Assembly: GCF_963855985.1 (NCBI RefSeq)
Contig: NC_087105.1
Location: forward strand, 4,900,501-4,964,500
Origin: Ostrinia nubilalis
Taxonomy: Eukaryota; Arthropoda; Insecta; Lepidoptera; Crambidae
Length of the DNA stretch: 64,000 bases
Reading direction: 5' to 3'
The notes under the pieces were generated by a model. It was not told the origin of the DNA and did no database searches. It was given only the letters and a program-made list of their open reading frames with translations. Positions 1 through 12,200 of this stretch are shown in pieces; the first letter of the stretch is position 1, and every line of letters begins with the position of its first letter. The position numbers were made by a program, and so were the translations under genes.

Positions 1-1458
1 CATCACAGTAAAATGTTGCTCATAATCTTCAAGATTATTAAGAGCAAATGGTTTGTTAGAAAATCTAAGGAAGAAGTTATTGTAAACATAAACTTCAGTG
101 GGGTCAACTGATTTTAGCAAAATAACATAACGGATATCAAATTTTACCATTCCTATATCAGGCCTATCAAATAACACTGGATTATCAATGTACTTTTGTG
201 CAATTTTTGGTCCAGTCAATGGCAAACGGCAAATGAAATCCAAACTATTAGTGATGTACGTGTCTATGCTCCTTGCTAAGTTATATGGCTTACAAATCCA
301 ATGGTTATCTAATCCAGCTCTTTTTCTCTGCATGTAGTATGCCACTAATTGTGGCAATTCTGTCTTTAAATTATATGTTGTGGGCAGCCAAAGAGGATAA
401 GTTTCAAGACTTCCAGATGAAGTGGGTTTTTGCTTAGCACTTCTCCTTGCTACAATAGCTAAGAGATCTTTAATGGTGATAACATATTCATATGGAAATT
501 GGTTGACAAACTTATTTGGTGATACTTCACTCAGCTCTTTGAATGTTTTAAAATGATTTATGAACCATAATACATCAGCTTCCTCCGCATTATCAACTAT
601 TTCAAACTCTGGTGCATTTAAATAATCATTGATGTATCTGTACTCTGAGAATACTTTTAGTTTCTCTGGTCTTTGCCTGTTTTTTAGAATATCCAGCTCA
701 GGTAAAGTCTCAGCAATGTGTCCATCAAGAAAATAATCTTTATCTGGTTCTTCTTGGGAGAAGTCTTCATCAAAATGGTTGTAATGTCTCCAAGGGATGA
801 GCAATGCATCCCTCTTCATTGGAGTGACTTGGAAGCCCTCAGCAAAGTCCCTAGTAATAACGTCACCTTGTTCAACATTTTCAATAGGAAACAGTAGTGT
901 GTAGGTCATTTGCTCAGAAATATTTATAAAAGGCACAGCCTTAAAATTTGGGGTGTCCGAGTGTGTTATTCCTGAGCCCAACTCGTCCAGGACATACCAA
1001 ATAGGAACCCTTTCTTCAACTGAATATTCATTGTTTGCTATAGAATAAGTATGAGCATACTTCCACACCTTCTGTGAGACCAACTCTATTTGTTCCTCCG
1101 TCGAATCAGCACTTATTTGCATCATTGCACACATCCTTTGCAAGAGTTCAGGCATATTTTGAAGAGAGCTTTTAATACGATTAGCCCTAAAAGTCCACGC
1201 GTGATCGACTAGGTAAATATGAGTTGGATCAGACCGGTCTATGTCTGTAATAGCCATAACACTCCACAGAGGATCGTAGGGCATTTTTTCACCATCTTCA
1301 TAGTCAATTTGTACGAGTTGGAAAGTTAAGCCGGAATCGAAAATTTGATCCTTGAGTTTCTTACATAAAGTTGGCCAAAAATATTCTGGAACTTTTGAAA
1401 GCAATAGTTGAGGCTTGTGCATAGCTAAAAAGCTATTGTATGTATCAACACCATCCAT
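1..1458 (-). CDS. TTLL12: TTLL12-like protein, 5' part (gene cut by window edge)
   Basis: An uninterrupted frame of 486 codons runs from an ATG at 1458 (protein begins MDGVDTYNSF) to the window edge and does not stop. I recognise it as tubulin-tyrosine-ligase-like 12: an N-terminal SET-like half followed by the start of the TTL ATP-grasp half. The visible TTL part includes RKRAGLDNHWICKPYNLARS, then FDIRYVILL, and ends EDYEQHFTVM, where the family continues into its metal-binding core. Human TTLL12 is about 640 residues, so about a quarter is missing. Family knowledge: TTLL12 is a cytosolic, probably catalytically weak member linked to tubulin and histone modification and to mitosis. The absence of introns over 1.46 kb contrasts with every other gene here. 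It could be one large first exon or a retrocopy, but no disabling mutation is visible. Identity is confident; enzymatic activity is not shown. Confidence 0.88.
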   Translation of the reverse strand, partial: MDGVDTYNSFLAMHKPQLLLSKVPEYFWPTLCKKLKDQIFDSGLTFQLVQIDYEDGEKMPYDPLWSVMAITDIDRSDPTHIYLVDHAWTFRANRIKSSLQNMPELLQRMCAMMQISADSTEEQIELVSQKVWKYAHTYSIANNEYSVEERVPIWYVLDELGSGITHSDTPNFKAVPFINISEQMTYTLLFPIENVEQGDVITRDFAEGFQVTPMKRDALLIPWRHYNHFDEDFSQEEPDKDYFLDGHIAETLPELDILKNRQRPEKLKVFSEYRYINDYLNAPEFEIVDNAEEADVLWFINHFKTFKELSEVSPNKFVNQFPYEYVITIKDLLAIVARRSAKQKPTSSGSLETYPLWLPTTYNLKTELPQLVAYYMQRKRAGLDNHWICKPYNLARSIDTYITNSLDFICRLPLTGPKIAQKYIDNPVLFDRPDIGMVKFDIRYVILLKSVDPTEVYVYNNFFLRFSNKPFALNNLEDYEQHFTVM

Positions 1459-1736
1459 TTTTAGCGATTTTAATTAGTTATTTGCTAATTAGTGTAAATT
1501 AGGTTATGTCCACAAATTCCATGAGCGAGATAAAAAATCGATAAACATACGATGACATTGACAGGTAACAGACAGCTGTCACTTTCGCGATCCGTTTCGC
1601 GCATCCACAGATGGATCTACTGTGGATCTATCTATCCATGACCGTGCGCGCATACATCTTGCAAATCCTATCACATCATCAACCTGAGAAGATTTGATTC
1701 CCCGGATTCGAAAGTTCCACATCCGATATCTACTAA

Positions 1737-1906
1737 AGCTAAGCGTCCACTTGTCGGTATCGTACGCAACGGACGCATCGTACGAAACACATCGTATCGG
1801 ATGTGCGATGCGTACGATGCGCACAGGTGGACGCACTTATGAGTTTCCATATAAATAATACTACTACGATCCGTTGCGTACGATACCGACATGTGGACGC
1901 TTAGCT
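1737..1906. mobile_element. MITE, PIF/Harbinger type
   Basis: A 170-bp element has inverted ends of 37 bp that start AGCTAAGCGTCCAC and differ at one position. It is flanked by the 3-bp duplication TAA at 1734-1736 and 1907-1909. A 3-bp TWA target duplication is the hallmark of PIF/Harbinger elements. No coding capacity. Confidence 0.75.
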
Positions 1907-3008
1907 TAAAACTACAAGCAAAACCCTAGGTATTGCTTCCAGACATCATCAGATTTCTAAACTTCTGAATAGCTAAGGATCTAATAGTCAATAAATAACT
2001 AGCTTTTAGAGCAAAAGTCCTCGTTTTTCTTAAAAAAAAAAAAAAATATTATTTCAACAATTGATTTTATCAATATCGGTTCATCAGTGTGTAAAAATCT
2101 AACCAGCATCTATGTATCCTCAAAAACTTAAAATTGAAGGGAGAAAAAGCGTACCTATAAACAAGTCTCAAACAGAACTTGTTGTCATTGTTGATTTGTG
2201 CATAAATCAAATCATTTGTGCATATTGTTAAAGGTCGAAAAATAAAGTAACATAAAAGTTTTTAAAATCAATGTATTTTACCAGTTATTAACATATCTGG
2301 GGAACATTGATGATCCTTATAACTAATTAAATTAATAATATAATAATAGATCACATATATTTTTATTTTTAATAATAAACTATACAAAAAGGAAGATGGC
2401 CTCTGATGTCACCACTACATAAAACACATAACAATCTGAATTCATTGTTCCGTTATATATAGAAAAAAGCGAGTCTTTATCATAAAGGATTGTCTGTTTG
2501 TCCAGTATAGTGACATAGCATAAATAGTACAAAAGAGTGGCAAACATAGTGTCCCAATTCAATTTAAAGATCTAAATTACACCTGCAAGTAGTTACAAAG
2601 TTAATTTAACAATAGTAGAAGACGCTGTTAGCTGACAGAAGCTGTAGCTTGAGCGCCATGACAGTCCCGATGGTCTCCGGGACACGCGATTGTCCCGCTA
2701 TTGAAAAAATTCAGCCGTCAACAGCTGGTTTAGGATCTCTTCACCCAACACCATGGCGGTTTAAAAACAGCATTCCTTTAATAGGTTACACCAGACCACA
2801 CCACCATCCAGACTCATCCAGCAATAGAGATCACCACATTCAATTAATGTGAAATAATTACCTATTGAAAGAATAGGTACAACATTTAAATATGAAAAAG
2901 ATTAATATTTTTAATTATGTATCTGTTCAATAATTTGATTTGACTTCAAACCAGTGATTTCACAACTCTTATTTTTGTACACGCGTGTACATTTCCAAAT
3001 ATTTAATT

Positions 3009-3061
3009 CGCGATGAAAATCTATGAAAAAAACTGTATTTTTTTCATAGATTTTCATCGCG
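3009..3061. repeat. Perfect 24-bp hairpin
   Basis: Arms 3009-3032 and 3038-3061 are perfect reverse complements separated by 5 bases (CTGTA). The stem begins CGCGATGAAAATC. It lies about 230 bp beyond the DCAF5 stop codon, so it may be transcribed in the 3' UTR. A small foldback element is the simplest reading; no target duplication was found. Confidence 0.7.
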
Positions 3062-3291
3062 CCACTAATAACGACGGTGTAAATAACGAACCGACTAGAG
3101 ATAAATATTAAAGTTACATTCAACAGTCACACCAATAACTAACCCCAAACTAAGCGGAGCTTTGACTTCGGCCTCCGTTCATGTCGTCTAGACACGTACG
3201 GCCTTGGAGGTCAATAAATGTAGACAGACGAAAGCTCGTCCACGCCGAGACCATCGGCATACGTTGAACACAAAAAGTATCTACGATCAGT

Positions 3292-6200
3292 TCAATTGGA
3301 GTCGGAGTCTATGGGGTTTATGTAGTTGCGCCGGGCCCATTTGACGCGCTGTCGGAGTTTTAGTAGTTGGTAGTCGGGGTCGTCTGAGGCGTCGTCGGTG
3401 GGGTTAGTAGCGCGGGCGTTGGTAGGAGGCTCGCGGCTACTATGGCTCGGTGGCTCGCGGCTATTGTGGCTCGGTGGCTCGCGGCTACAATGGCTCGATG
3501 GCTCCCGGCTACCGTGGCCCGGTGGCTCCCGGCTCCCGGGGCCGCTGGGACCACTCTCGGTGCTGCAGCTGCTTTCAAGCTCGCTTTCGTTGGTCTCGTT
3601 CATGAGGCGCGCGACGGTGCGATTGTGGCCCTTGGGCGACAGCCGCTCCGCAACTGATGTTGACGCGCGATCGTTGGGTTCCTTGAAACAAGAATTGAGA
3701 ATTAAATTATTTTCCCATATCTTTCATACACAGTGAAATAATATTGAGGTTTCAGAGATGAAAAGTGTGGGTCAATTTTAACATTATCCGTTGACAAAAT
3801 GGCAGGAATCTATTGGCTCGGATTCTAAATGGATATTAGTAATCGAATCAGAAATGAGGAGATCCGTACGAGAACCGTGACTGTCATAGCCCGCAAAATC
3901 GCTAAAAATAAGTGGCAGTGGGAGGGGCATATAGCTCGCAGGGCTGATAGCCGCTGGGACAGAAAAGTTCTCAAGTGACGACCACGAGCCGGAAGACGTA
4001 GTGTGAGATTGTGGGCAGGCCCCCCACTAGGTGGACCGACGATCTGCTGAAGGTTGCGGGAGGTGCCTGGATGCGGGCTTTGTCCAGCAGTGGAAGTCAT
4101 TCGGCAAAAACGAACGAACGATTAGTATTTACCTTCGGCGGCGGCGACTCGCTAGAATCAGACTGATGCAGCGGGCTCTTGGACGAATAAACCACTGGAC
4201 GCGTAACGAGTGACGTTTTCGTCTTTACCCCGCTAGCACTTGCCAAGGCTAATTTGCCATGGTAAATGTTTTCAGGGTGTCAGTATGACGCGAGCTCTCG
4301 AAGAGTAAAATTATCACGAAAAATAGGTAAATGCGCCATACTTTTTTGTAAAAATTATACCAATTACTCAAAGAATGTTTCTTCTCACGCGTAATTACAT
4401 TTTCAACCTATTAAAGTAGCTATTTTTTCGTAAAATAAATAAAATTTGATATGTAAACAAAATATAATTACGTAATTTTAAAAAGTTCTCATTGTACAGG
4501 TAAATGCTTAAAAAGTGTGGCATATTTAATTTGGTTGGATTATATGCTTCATTCATTCGTTCACATTTATTTTTTATGACGTATAGGGCTTGTAAATTGT
4601 CGATAAACTTATCGAAACTGATATTATTCAAATTAATTTTAGATTTCCAGTAGATCTAAATAGAAGAAGAAAGTGGGTAGAGGGAGTTATGAGAAAAAGT
4701 ACAGCTTGGAGGTACTGCTAACATTTAGTGACTATGTCAAACTTTTGGGTTTGCGTGATTTTATAGTGAATAGAGTTTAGCCTGAGAAGTCCTTTTGTCA
4801 GTGTGTTATTGATTGATCGGAGTGATTGTTGATGAGTTTGAAACTCAAATTTAGACAGCACAGTTTTATAGTCCGATTTAATTACAACTTTTACTAGTTA
4901 AATAGAAAAATGTTAAATAAAGATTTAAAACAAAATGTGTTTGATGATAATAAGTAAACATGAGAAACTGACATTATTGTAATATAACTATTGAATGACA
5001 ATCATTATTATTATTAGTTCTTAATTATTTATATGCATACAAAAGTGTTTTAGTTTCTTGTTATGCATAGTTTCGGACCGTAAATAGTTTGTCTTGTCTA
5101 TGTCAATTGTCAAATGTACCAACGGTTCCCCGCCCCCCTATCCCCCCCCCCCCTCTCACCCCTAAATATTTATTTTGACGTAGAAACAAAAATATGTCCA
5201 TAGAAAAGTTTCATAAGTTTCAAGATATGACCAATTTTATTTGCGTCTGAAGCTCATTTACCTCTGGACCTCTGGTGTCAGCGTGACGTGCTAATTTTGG
5301 GACATCCTGTATATTACACAACACAAATATAAAAGTTTTTTACTCACTACCGTATTCGTAAGCATCATCCAGCCAGACATAGGTAGGTACTCACCAAAAA
5401 TAAAATTGGTTTGCAAGAACTTTGAAGATGGTACCTACTGTTTATAGAACTTCTAACAATATCCCAATTTCAAAATCTGTCCTGCCGTTCTTTAGTTTTA
5501 TATGGTGTAACTAACTCGACTTTGTTGCATATTATGTCGAAATCAATCCAATTCATTAATTATTTAAATAATTTGTAAATAAAGATGATCAACGCATGAT
5601 CAATTTTATCTCATTAGGTTCATTCATTCACTCGTTCATTTACATAATTATCGACAAAAAAATTGACGATTATTTCCAGCACTAAATGTCATTATTTGAC
5701 AATTGTCATACCTCTCCCCCCGCAAAAATTGGTTGAACGTGTTTCCATATGATTCTTAGAGGGTTTCGCGTCCAGTGGTTTATTCGTCCAAGAGCGGGCT
5801 CCTATTATTGAACCGCGTGTACTTCCACGGACGCCTCGTCGGTCGCGGGCGGGGCTCAGTTGGCTCGGCGGTCGGCTCCGCACGCAGTGAATCCGCGATA
5901 GATTCGCGCGAGCCACAAGTCGGCACAATGCACGATGCTTAGAAGTCATTCATTATAGTTACCTTCGGTGGTGGCGACTCGCTAGAGTCCGACTGATGCA
6001 GCGGGCTCCTGTTGTTAAACCGCGTGTGCTTCCACGGACGCCTCGTTGGTCGCGGGCGCGGCTCAGTTTGCTCCGCAGTCGGCTCCGCGAGCAATAAATC
6101 CGCGATGGAGTCGCGCGAGCCATTTACAGGCGTCGGCACGATGCTCAGAAGTCATTATAGTTACCTTCGGTGGCGGTGACTCGCTAGAATCCGACTGGTG

Positions 6201-9200
6201 CAGCGGGCTCCTGTTATTAAACCGCGTATGCTTCCACGGACGCCTCGTTGGTCGCGGGCGCGGCTCAGGTGGCTCGGCGGTCGGCTCAGCGCGTAGTGAA
6301 TCCGCGATGGAGTCGTGCGAGCCATTTACAGGCGTCGGCACAATGCTCAGAAATCATTATAGTTACCTTCGGTGGCGGCGATTCGCTGGAATCCGACTGG
6401 TGCAGCGGGCTCCTGTTATTGAACCGCGTGTGCTTCCACGGACGTCTCGCGGGTCGCGGACGCGGCTCAGGTGGCTCAGCGGTCGGCTCTGCGCGCAACG
6501 AGTCGGCGATGGAGTCGCGCGAGCCATTGACCGGCGTCGGCACAATGCACAATGCTCAGAAGTCATTCATTATAGTTACCTTCGGCGGTGGCGATTCGCT
6601 AGAGTCCGACTGATGCAGCGGGCTCCTATTATTAAACCGCGTGTGCTTCCACGGGCGTCTCGTCGGTCGCGGGCGCGGCTCAGGTGGCTCGGCGGTCGGC
6701 TCCGCGCGCAGCGAGTCGGCGATGGAGTCGCGCGAGCCATTGACCGGCGTCGGGACAATGCTCAGTAGTCATTCATTTTAGTTACCTTCGGCGGCGGCGA
6801 CTCGCTAGAATCCGACTGGTGCAGCGGGCTCCTGTTATTAAACCGCGTGTGCTTCCACGGGCGTCTCGCCGATCGCGGGCGCGGCTCAGTTGGCTCGGCA
6901 GTCGGCTCCGCGCGCAGCGAGTCGGCGATGGAGTCGCGCGAGCCATTTACAGGCGTCGGCACAATGCTCAGAAGTCATTATAGTTACCTTCGGTGGCGGC
7001 GACTCGCTAGAATCCGACTGGTGCAGCGGGCTCCTGTTGTTAAACCGCGTGTGCTTCCACGGACGTCTCGTCGGTCGCGGGCGCGGCTCAGTTGGCTCGG
7101 CGGTCGGCTCTGCGAGCAGCGAGTCCGCGATGGAGTCGCGCGAGCCATTTACAGGCGTCGGCACAATGCTCAGAAGTCATTATAGTTACCTTCGGTGGCG
7201 GCGACTCGCTAGAATCCGACTGGTGCAGCGGGCTCCTGTTGTTAAACCGCGTGTGCTTCCACGGACGTCTCGTCGGTCGCGGGCGCGGCTCAGTTGGCTC
7301 GGCGGTCGGCTCTGCGCGCAGCGAGTCGGCGATGGAGTCGCGCGAGCCATTGACCGGCGTCGGGACAGTGCTCAGAAGTCGATTCATTATACATAGTTAC
7401 CTTCGGTGGCGGCGATTCGCTGGAATCCGACTGGTGCAGCGGGCTCCTGTTATTGAACCGCGTGTGCTTCCACGGGCGTCTCGCGGGTCGCGGGCGCGGC
7501 TCAGGTGGCTCGGCGGTCGGCTCCGCGCGCAGTGAATCCGCGATTGAGTCGCGCGAGCCGTTGACCGGCGTCGGCACAATGCCCAGAAGTCATTCATTAT
7601 AGTTACCTTCGGTGGCGGCGACTCGCTAGAATCAGACTGATGCAGCGGGCTCCTGTTGTTAAACCGCGTGTGCTTCCACGGACGCCTCGTCGGTCGCGGG
7701 CGCGGCTCGGGTGGCTCGGCGGTCGGCTCAGCGCGCAGCGAGTCGGCGATGGAGTCGCGCGAGTCATTGACAGGCGTCGGCACAATGCTCAGAAGTCATT
7801 ATAGTTACCTTCGGTGGTGGCGATTCGCTAGAGTCCGACTGGTGCAGCGGGCTCCTATTATTGAACCGCGTGTGCTTCCACGGGCGTCTCGTCAGTCGCG
7901 GGCGCGGCTCAGTCGGCTCGGCGGTCGGCTCCACGCGTAATGAGTCGGCGATGGAGTCGCGCGAGCCATTGACCGGCGTCGGCACGATGCTCAGAAGTCA
8001 TTAATTATAGTTACCTTCGGCGGCGGCGACTCGCTAGAATCCGACTGGTGCAGCGGGCTCCTGTTGTTAAACCGCGTGTGCTTCCACGGACGCCTCGTTG
8101 GTCGCGGGCGCGGCTCAGGTGGCTCGGCGGTCGGCTCAGCGCGCAGCGAGTCGGCGATGGAGTCGCGCGAGCCATTTACATGCGTCGGCACAATACTCAG
8201 AAGTCATTATAGTTACCTTCGGTGGCGGCGACTCGCTAGAGTCCGACTGGTGCAGCGGGCTCCTGTTATTAAACCGCTTGTGCTTCCACGGCCACGGGCG
8301 CCACGTTGGTCGCGGGCGCGGCTCAGGTGGCTTGGCGGTCGGCTCCGCGCGCAGTGAATCCGCGATAGATTCGCGCGAGCCACAAGTCGGCACAATGCAC
8401 AATGCTCAGAAGTCATTCATTATAGTTACCTTCGGTGGCGGCGACTCGCTAGAATCCGACTGGTGCAGCGGGCTCCTGTTATTGAACCGCGTGTGCTTCC
8501 ACGGACGTCTCGTCGGTCGCGGGCGCGGCTCAGGTGGCTCGGAGGTCGGCTCCGCGCGCAATGAATCCGCGATGGAGTCGCGCGAGCCATTGACCGGCGT
8601 CGGCACGATGCTCAGTAGCTATTCGTTCTAGTCTAATCTATTATCACGGCCTTTAAATAGATATATACAGTACAATTAACTACCTTCGGCGGCGGTGACT
8701 CGCTAGAATCCGACTGGTGCAGCGGGCTCCTGTTATTAAACCGCGTGTGCTTCCACGGGCTAGGGATAATATAGGGGGCGCTGTTTAATTTTTCATACAA
8801 AATTTTTCGATGACACTTTGAATACGCAACGAAACGAACTCGAAAGTTTTTCCTACTAGAGGTACAGAAGTCATTCGTTCTAGTCTAATCTATGATTGCC
8901 GCCTATAAATATTAACAGTATAGGTATGTACCTTTGGTGGCGGCGACTCGCTAGAATCCGACTGATGCAGCGGGCTTCTGTTATTGAACCGCGTGTGCTT
9001 CCACGGGCGTCTCGTCGGTCGCGGGCGCGGCTCAGTTGGTTCGGCAGTCGGCTCCGCGCGCAGCGAGTCGGCGATGGAGTCGCGCGAGCCATTGACCGGC
9101 GTCGGCACAATGCTCAGTAGCTCGGGAGCGCTCGGGGGCGACACGGGCCGACTGCCGACCGATTGGTCGTCGTCGGAATCGACCTCTGCTATCCTGAACA

Positions 9201-12200
9201 AAGCTGAGGAGCTTTGACCTCTGTAACCTGGACAGATAAGTATGTTTTTAAATACGCGAGACACATTTTTAAGCATATTTTTCTTTGTTGATCACAACCT
9301 TTGTTTTGAAGATGTTTTTCGACTTACCTGTGCTCGTGCTAGGTAACAGTAAATCTTCGTTGTCGAAATTTGAAAAATTGTTGTTATCGCTACTGTCTTG
9401 TGCTCCTGTAACAAATAATATATTCTGTCAGTAAATAAACATGCTAAAAGAAATCTCTAAAAACTTTATGTTGTTGACACATACCATTACTTCTCAGATT
9501 CATAACTTTCCTATAACTATTGACTTTGCTTTTCCTCTTTGATGTTCTTGTGAGGTTAATCCGGCTTCGAAGTGGTCGTAGAATCTGCAAGATAAACATG
9601 AAGTTTATTCGACAGGTTCATCCAGTGTCTAAGTAGCTCAATCGGAAGAGCAGTCGCCAAGCAAGCGGAGGGTCGTGGGTTCAAGTGCCGCCTTAGGCAG
9701 TTCGATTTTTTCAAATGTTTATTTAAAATGAAGTTTATTGACGTATTGACAAAGTAAAAGGACCGCGTAACTGTGAATTTATTGTCTTTGAAACCTAACT
9801 AGCTCTGAACGCTGCCATCTGCACTGTAGCTCTCCATAATCACTGTAGCTCCATACTGAAAATTAACCTAGCTACAACACTCGATAACTTTCCTTGACGG
9901 CGGTCAGGCCAAAGATCTAACATTTTCATCACTTGTTGTATGATAACGGACCTATAACAAGGGAGGGTCTTTCAAAGGCATAAATAAATTCACAAAGTCA
10001 AAGGTCACTAACCCTGCCAGTATTCCTGAACATAGCATGCGCCGGCTCATCGGAATCGGTCCGCTCGCTCGACGGGGCCGACACGCGGGCGTGCCGCGAC
10101 GAGTGGTGGGCCCGGACGCGCGGCAGCGGGGCCCGGGGGGCGGGCCGGCGGGGCCCGCGGGGCCGGCGCACGGCGGGCCGCTTGCCCTTAGCACTGGCGA
10201 CGCCTTTGCCCGCTTTGCCGAGGGATGAGCGGGACTGTTTGCTTCGTCTGCAATAACACTCACATTTATAGGTGAGATTTTCCTCATTTTTCCTTTCTTT
10301 CTATAACACCCCGCAGACTACAGATTTTTAATCGACCGAACCTTTCAAACATGCTAACTGATTGACATATTCACTGATTGATGTTTCGTACTGATTTTAT
10401 TAGACAGAACCCCCAAGGAAAACGCTAACGTGGTCGTCCCAAGCATACTTGGCGGCGCACTGTAGCAGACGAAGCGAAGAAGATCGGCAAGACTTGGAGC
10501 GAGATCAAACGCGAAGCTCAAGACCGAACGCGATGGAGGACTGTTGTGGACGCCCTCTGCCCCATCTAGGGGACATAAGACCTTAAGTAAGTCAAGTTAT
10601 TAGCTAGCTCCGCCGACAAAAAGGCTGTAGTCTGCGGGGTGTCTATATGGCGTCAGGGGATTTGAATGATCCCTTGGAATAGGTTTTGGGAAAATTTAAG
10701 AAATTTATTACTTAAATGATGAGTTTTGGAAAACAATGATAAATGTAGTTGAATTTTCCTAGAAACTGCTACTCATGAGCTTCATTAAAGTGTAAAAAAA
10801 CTTGGAACCTTTATGTGATTCTCTAAGAAACTGTATAAATACCAAATGGATTGTTAAGTACAAGTGCTTGTTAAAAACATCAAATAAAAAAACATGCATA
10901 TACCTATATCTACAATATTGTCTTATTCTCGGAGTAAGGAACTACGTCCTTATGATACGAGGTACGACAACGAATTTTTGCAGTTCACCTCCCAATCCCA
11001 ACACGTGCTCAAGTATATTGCGCCATTTTGCCTTCGCAATCGACTACGAGTGAACTGAAAATGAAAATATTTTGACTTTCGGCCGTGCGGCTTGGTACTA
11101 AATCCGACAGGTGGCTAAACAAAAACAACTCTTATACATAAAAAATAAAGATCAGAATCGTATCTCTCAGATTTAGTTGGGGCTTGCGGCAACTAAAAGT
11201 AGTTTAGTCACAGAAAAGTATGTTTGTTAGGCTTATTACATATTTGGGTCACGTCGCTAACGGCAAACATAACGGCAATGTAAGCCAGCGTGAGAATTTG
11301 AAGCAAAACCGATTGCGAATGAGAAGAATTTAAGGGCTTTTAGTTTTAATCCATCCTCTATGAGAAAAAAAAACATACTCGTCAGGACTATGAAATCAAA
11401 TGACAAAATGGCGCACGATACACGCTACAAAATTGCATGCGCGTCCGCTACACTTCTATGTCATCAGTCTGTTAGAGCCCTTAGGAAGTTTCTATGTGAC
11501 CTACCTTGCAGATCCCCGTTTTTGCATCCGCGAGTTTTTGGAATACCGGGGCGCAACCAGCCGCGCCAAACGATTCGGACATCTTTGACTGCGGTTTCCA
11601 TTTGGATTCACTGAAGCAAAAACATAACGTCAAAAAATTTAATTATGGGCCTTCGAGCCGGATAATCTATAATGATAAAAAGCTAGCAAAAATTTATCCG
11701 TATCAGAAGTCCGTAGAGTGAAGCTTAAATCTATAAGGTGTTATTTTTTGTACTGATCATACTTTACCAACGCATCTAATAAAATCATACAAATACAACC
11801 CAAGTGTTTTTTAAAAAAAATTCAGGCTAGTTTTTGTTTTTACTTTTCCTAACAAAAAAAAGATATTATTTTTACAACCATCCTGTCTTCACTCACTGCC
11901 TCTCTCTCTTTCTTTACTCATTTCATTCATACGAGTACGAACAATGGCCGCGCGCATTCATTCAACGTTCACACACATAACTTCTAAAGGTTAGATTACA
12001 CTAAACCTACGTTACCAAAAATTATCACTCGTGAGTATGTACGATGTTACGTCATGTTAATAGGTACTACGCGCTGGGAGAAACAAAATCTAGCTACATA
12101 AGTAGGTAAATAAGTGTATTTTCATTAGTGTAATAGCGGGGGACTTTTCCAACGAACCGAGGCGAATCATCCGCGTTAAACTAGAAATTTAAAAAAGGAT

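Larger units (their letters stand above)
1459..3291. other. Spacer between TTLL12 and DCAF5; TTLL12 promoter side
   Basis: The TTLL12 start and the 3' end of DCAF5 bound this stretch. Apart from the MITE at 1737-1906 and the hairpin at 3009-3061 I see AT-rich sequence, an A-run near 2032-2046 and a GC-richer patch near 2630-2850 with a short open frame and no recognisable domain. No coding exon is supported. The part just downstream of the DCAF5 stop (below 3292) probably carries that gene's 3' UTR. Confidence 0.5.

Noticed and set aside
3398..3736. Plus-strand frame with repeated GGSRLLWL
   Set aside because: Antisense of the SREPPSH repeats in the last DCAF5 exon.
6046..8631. Many plus-strand frames of 90 to 240 codons with the recurring phrase GGGDSLESDWCSGLLLLN
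   Set aside because: They are the antisense of the DCAF5 exon 12 array; high GC and repetition keep several frames open at once.
4131..9118. CRISPR-like array
   Set aside because: Units are about 200 bp, there are no unique spacers, and the host is an animal; the unit is a recognisable exon end.
6046..9118. Tandem array units as alternative mutually exclusive exons
   Set aside because: Units have donors but no branch point or acceptor room (about 20 bases between them), and the only AG would break the frame.
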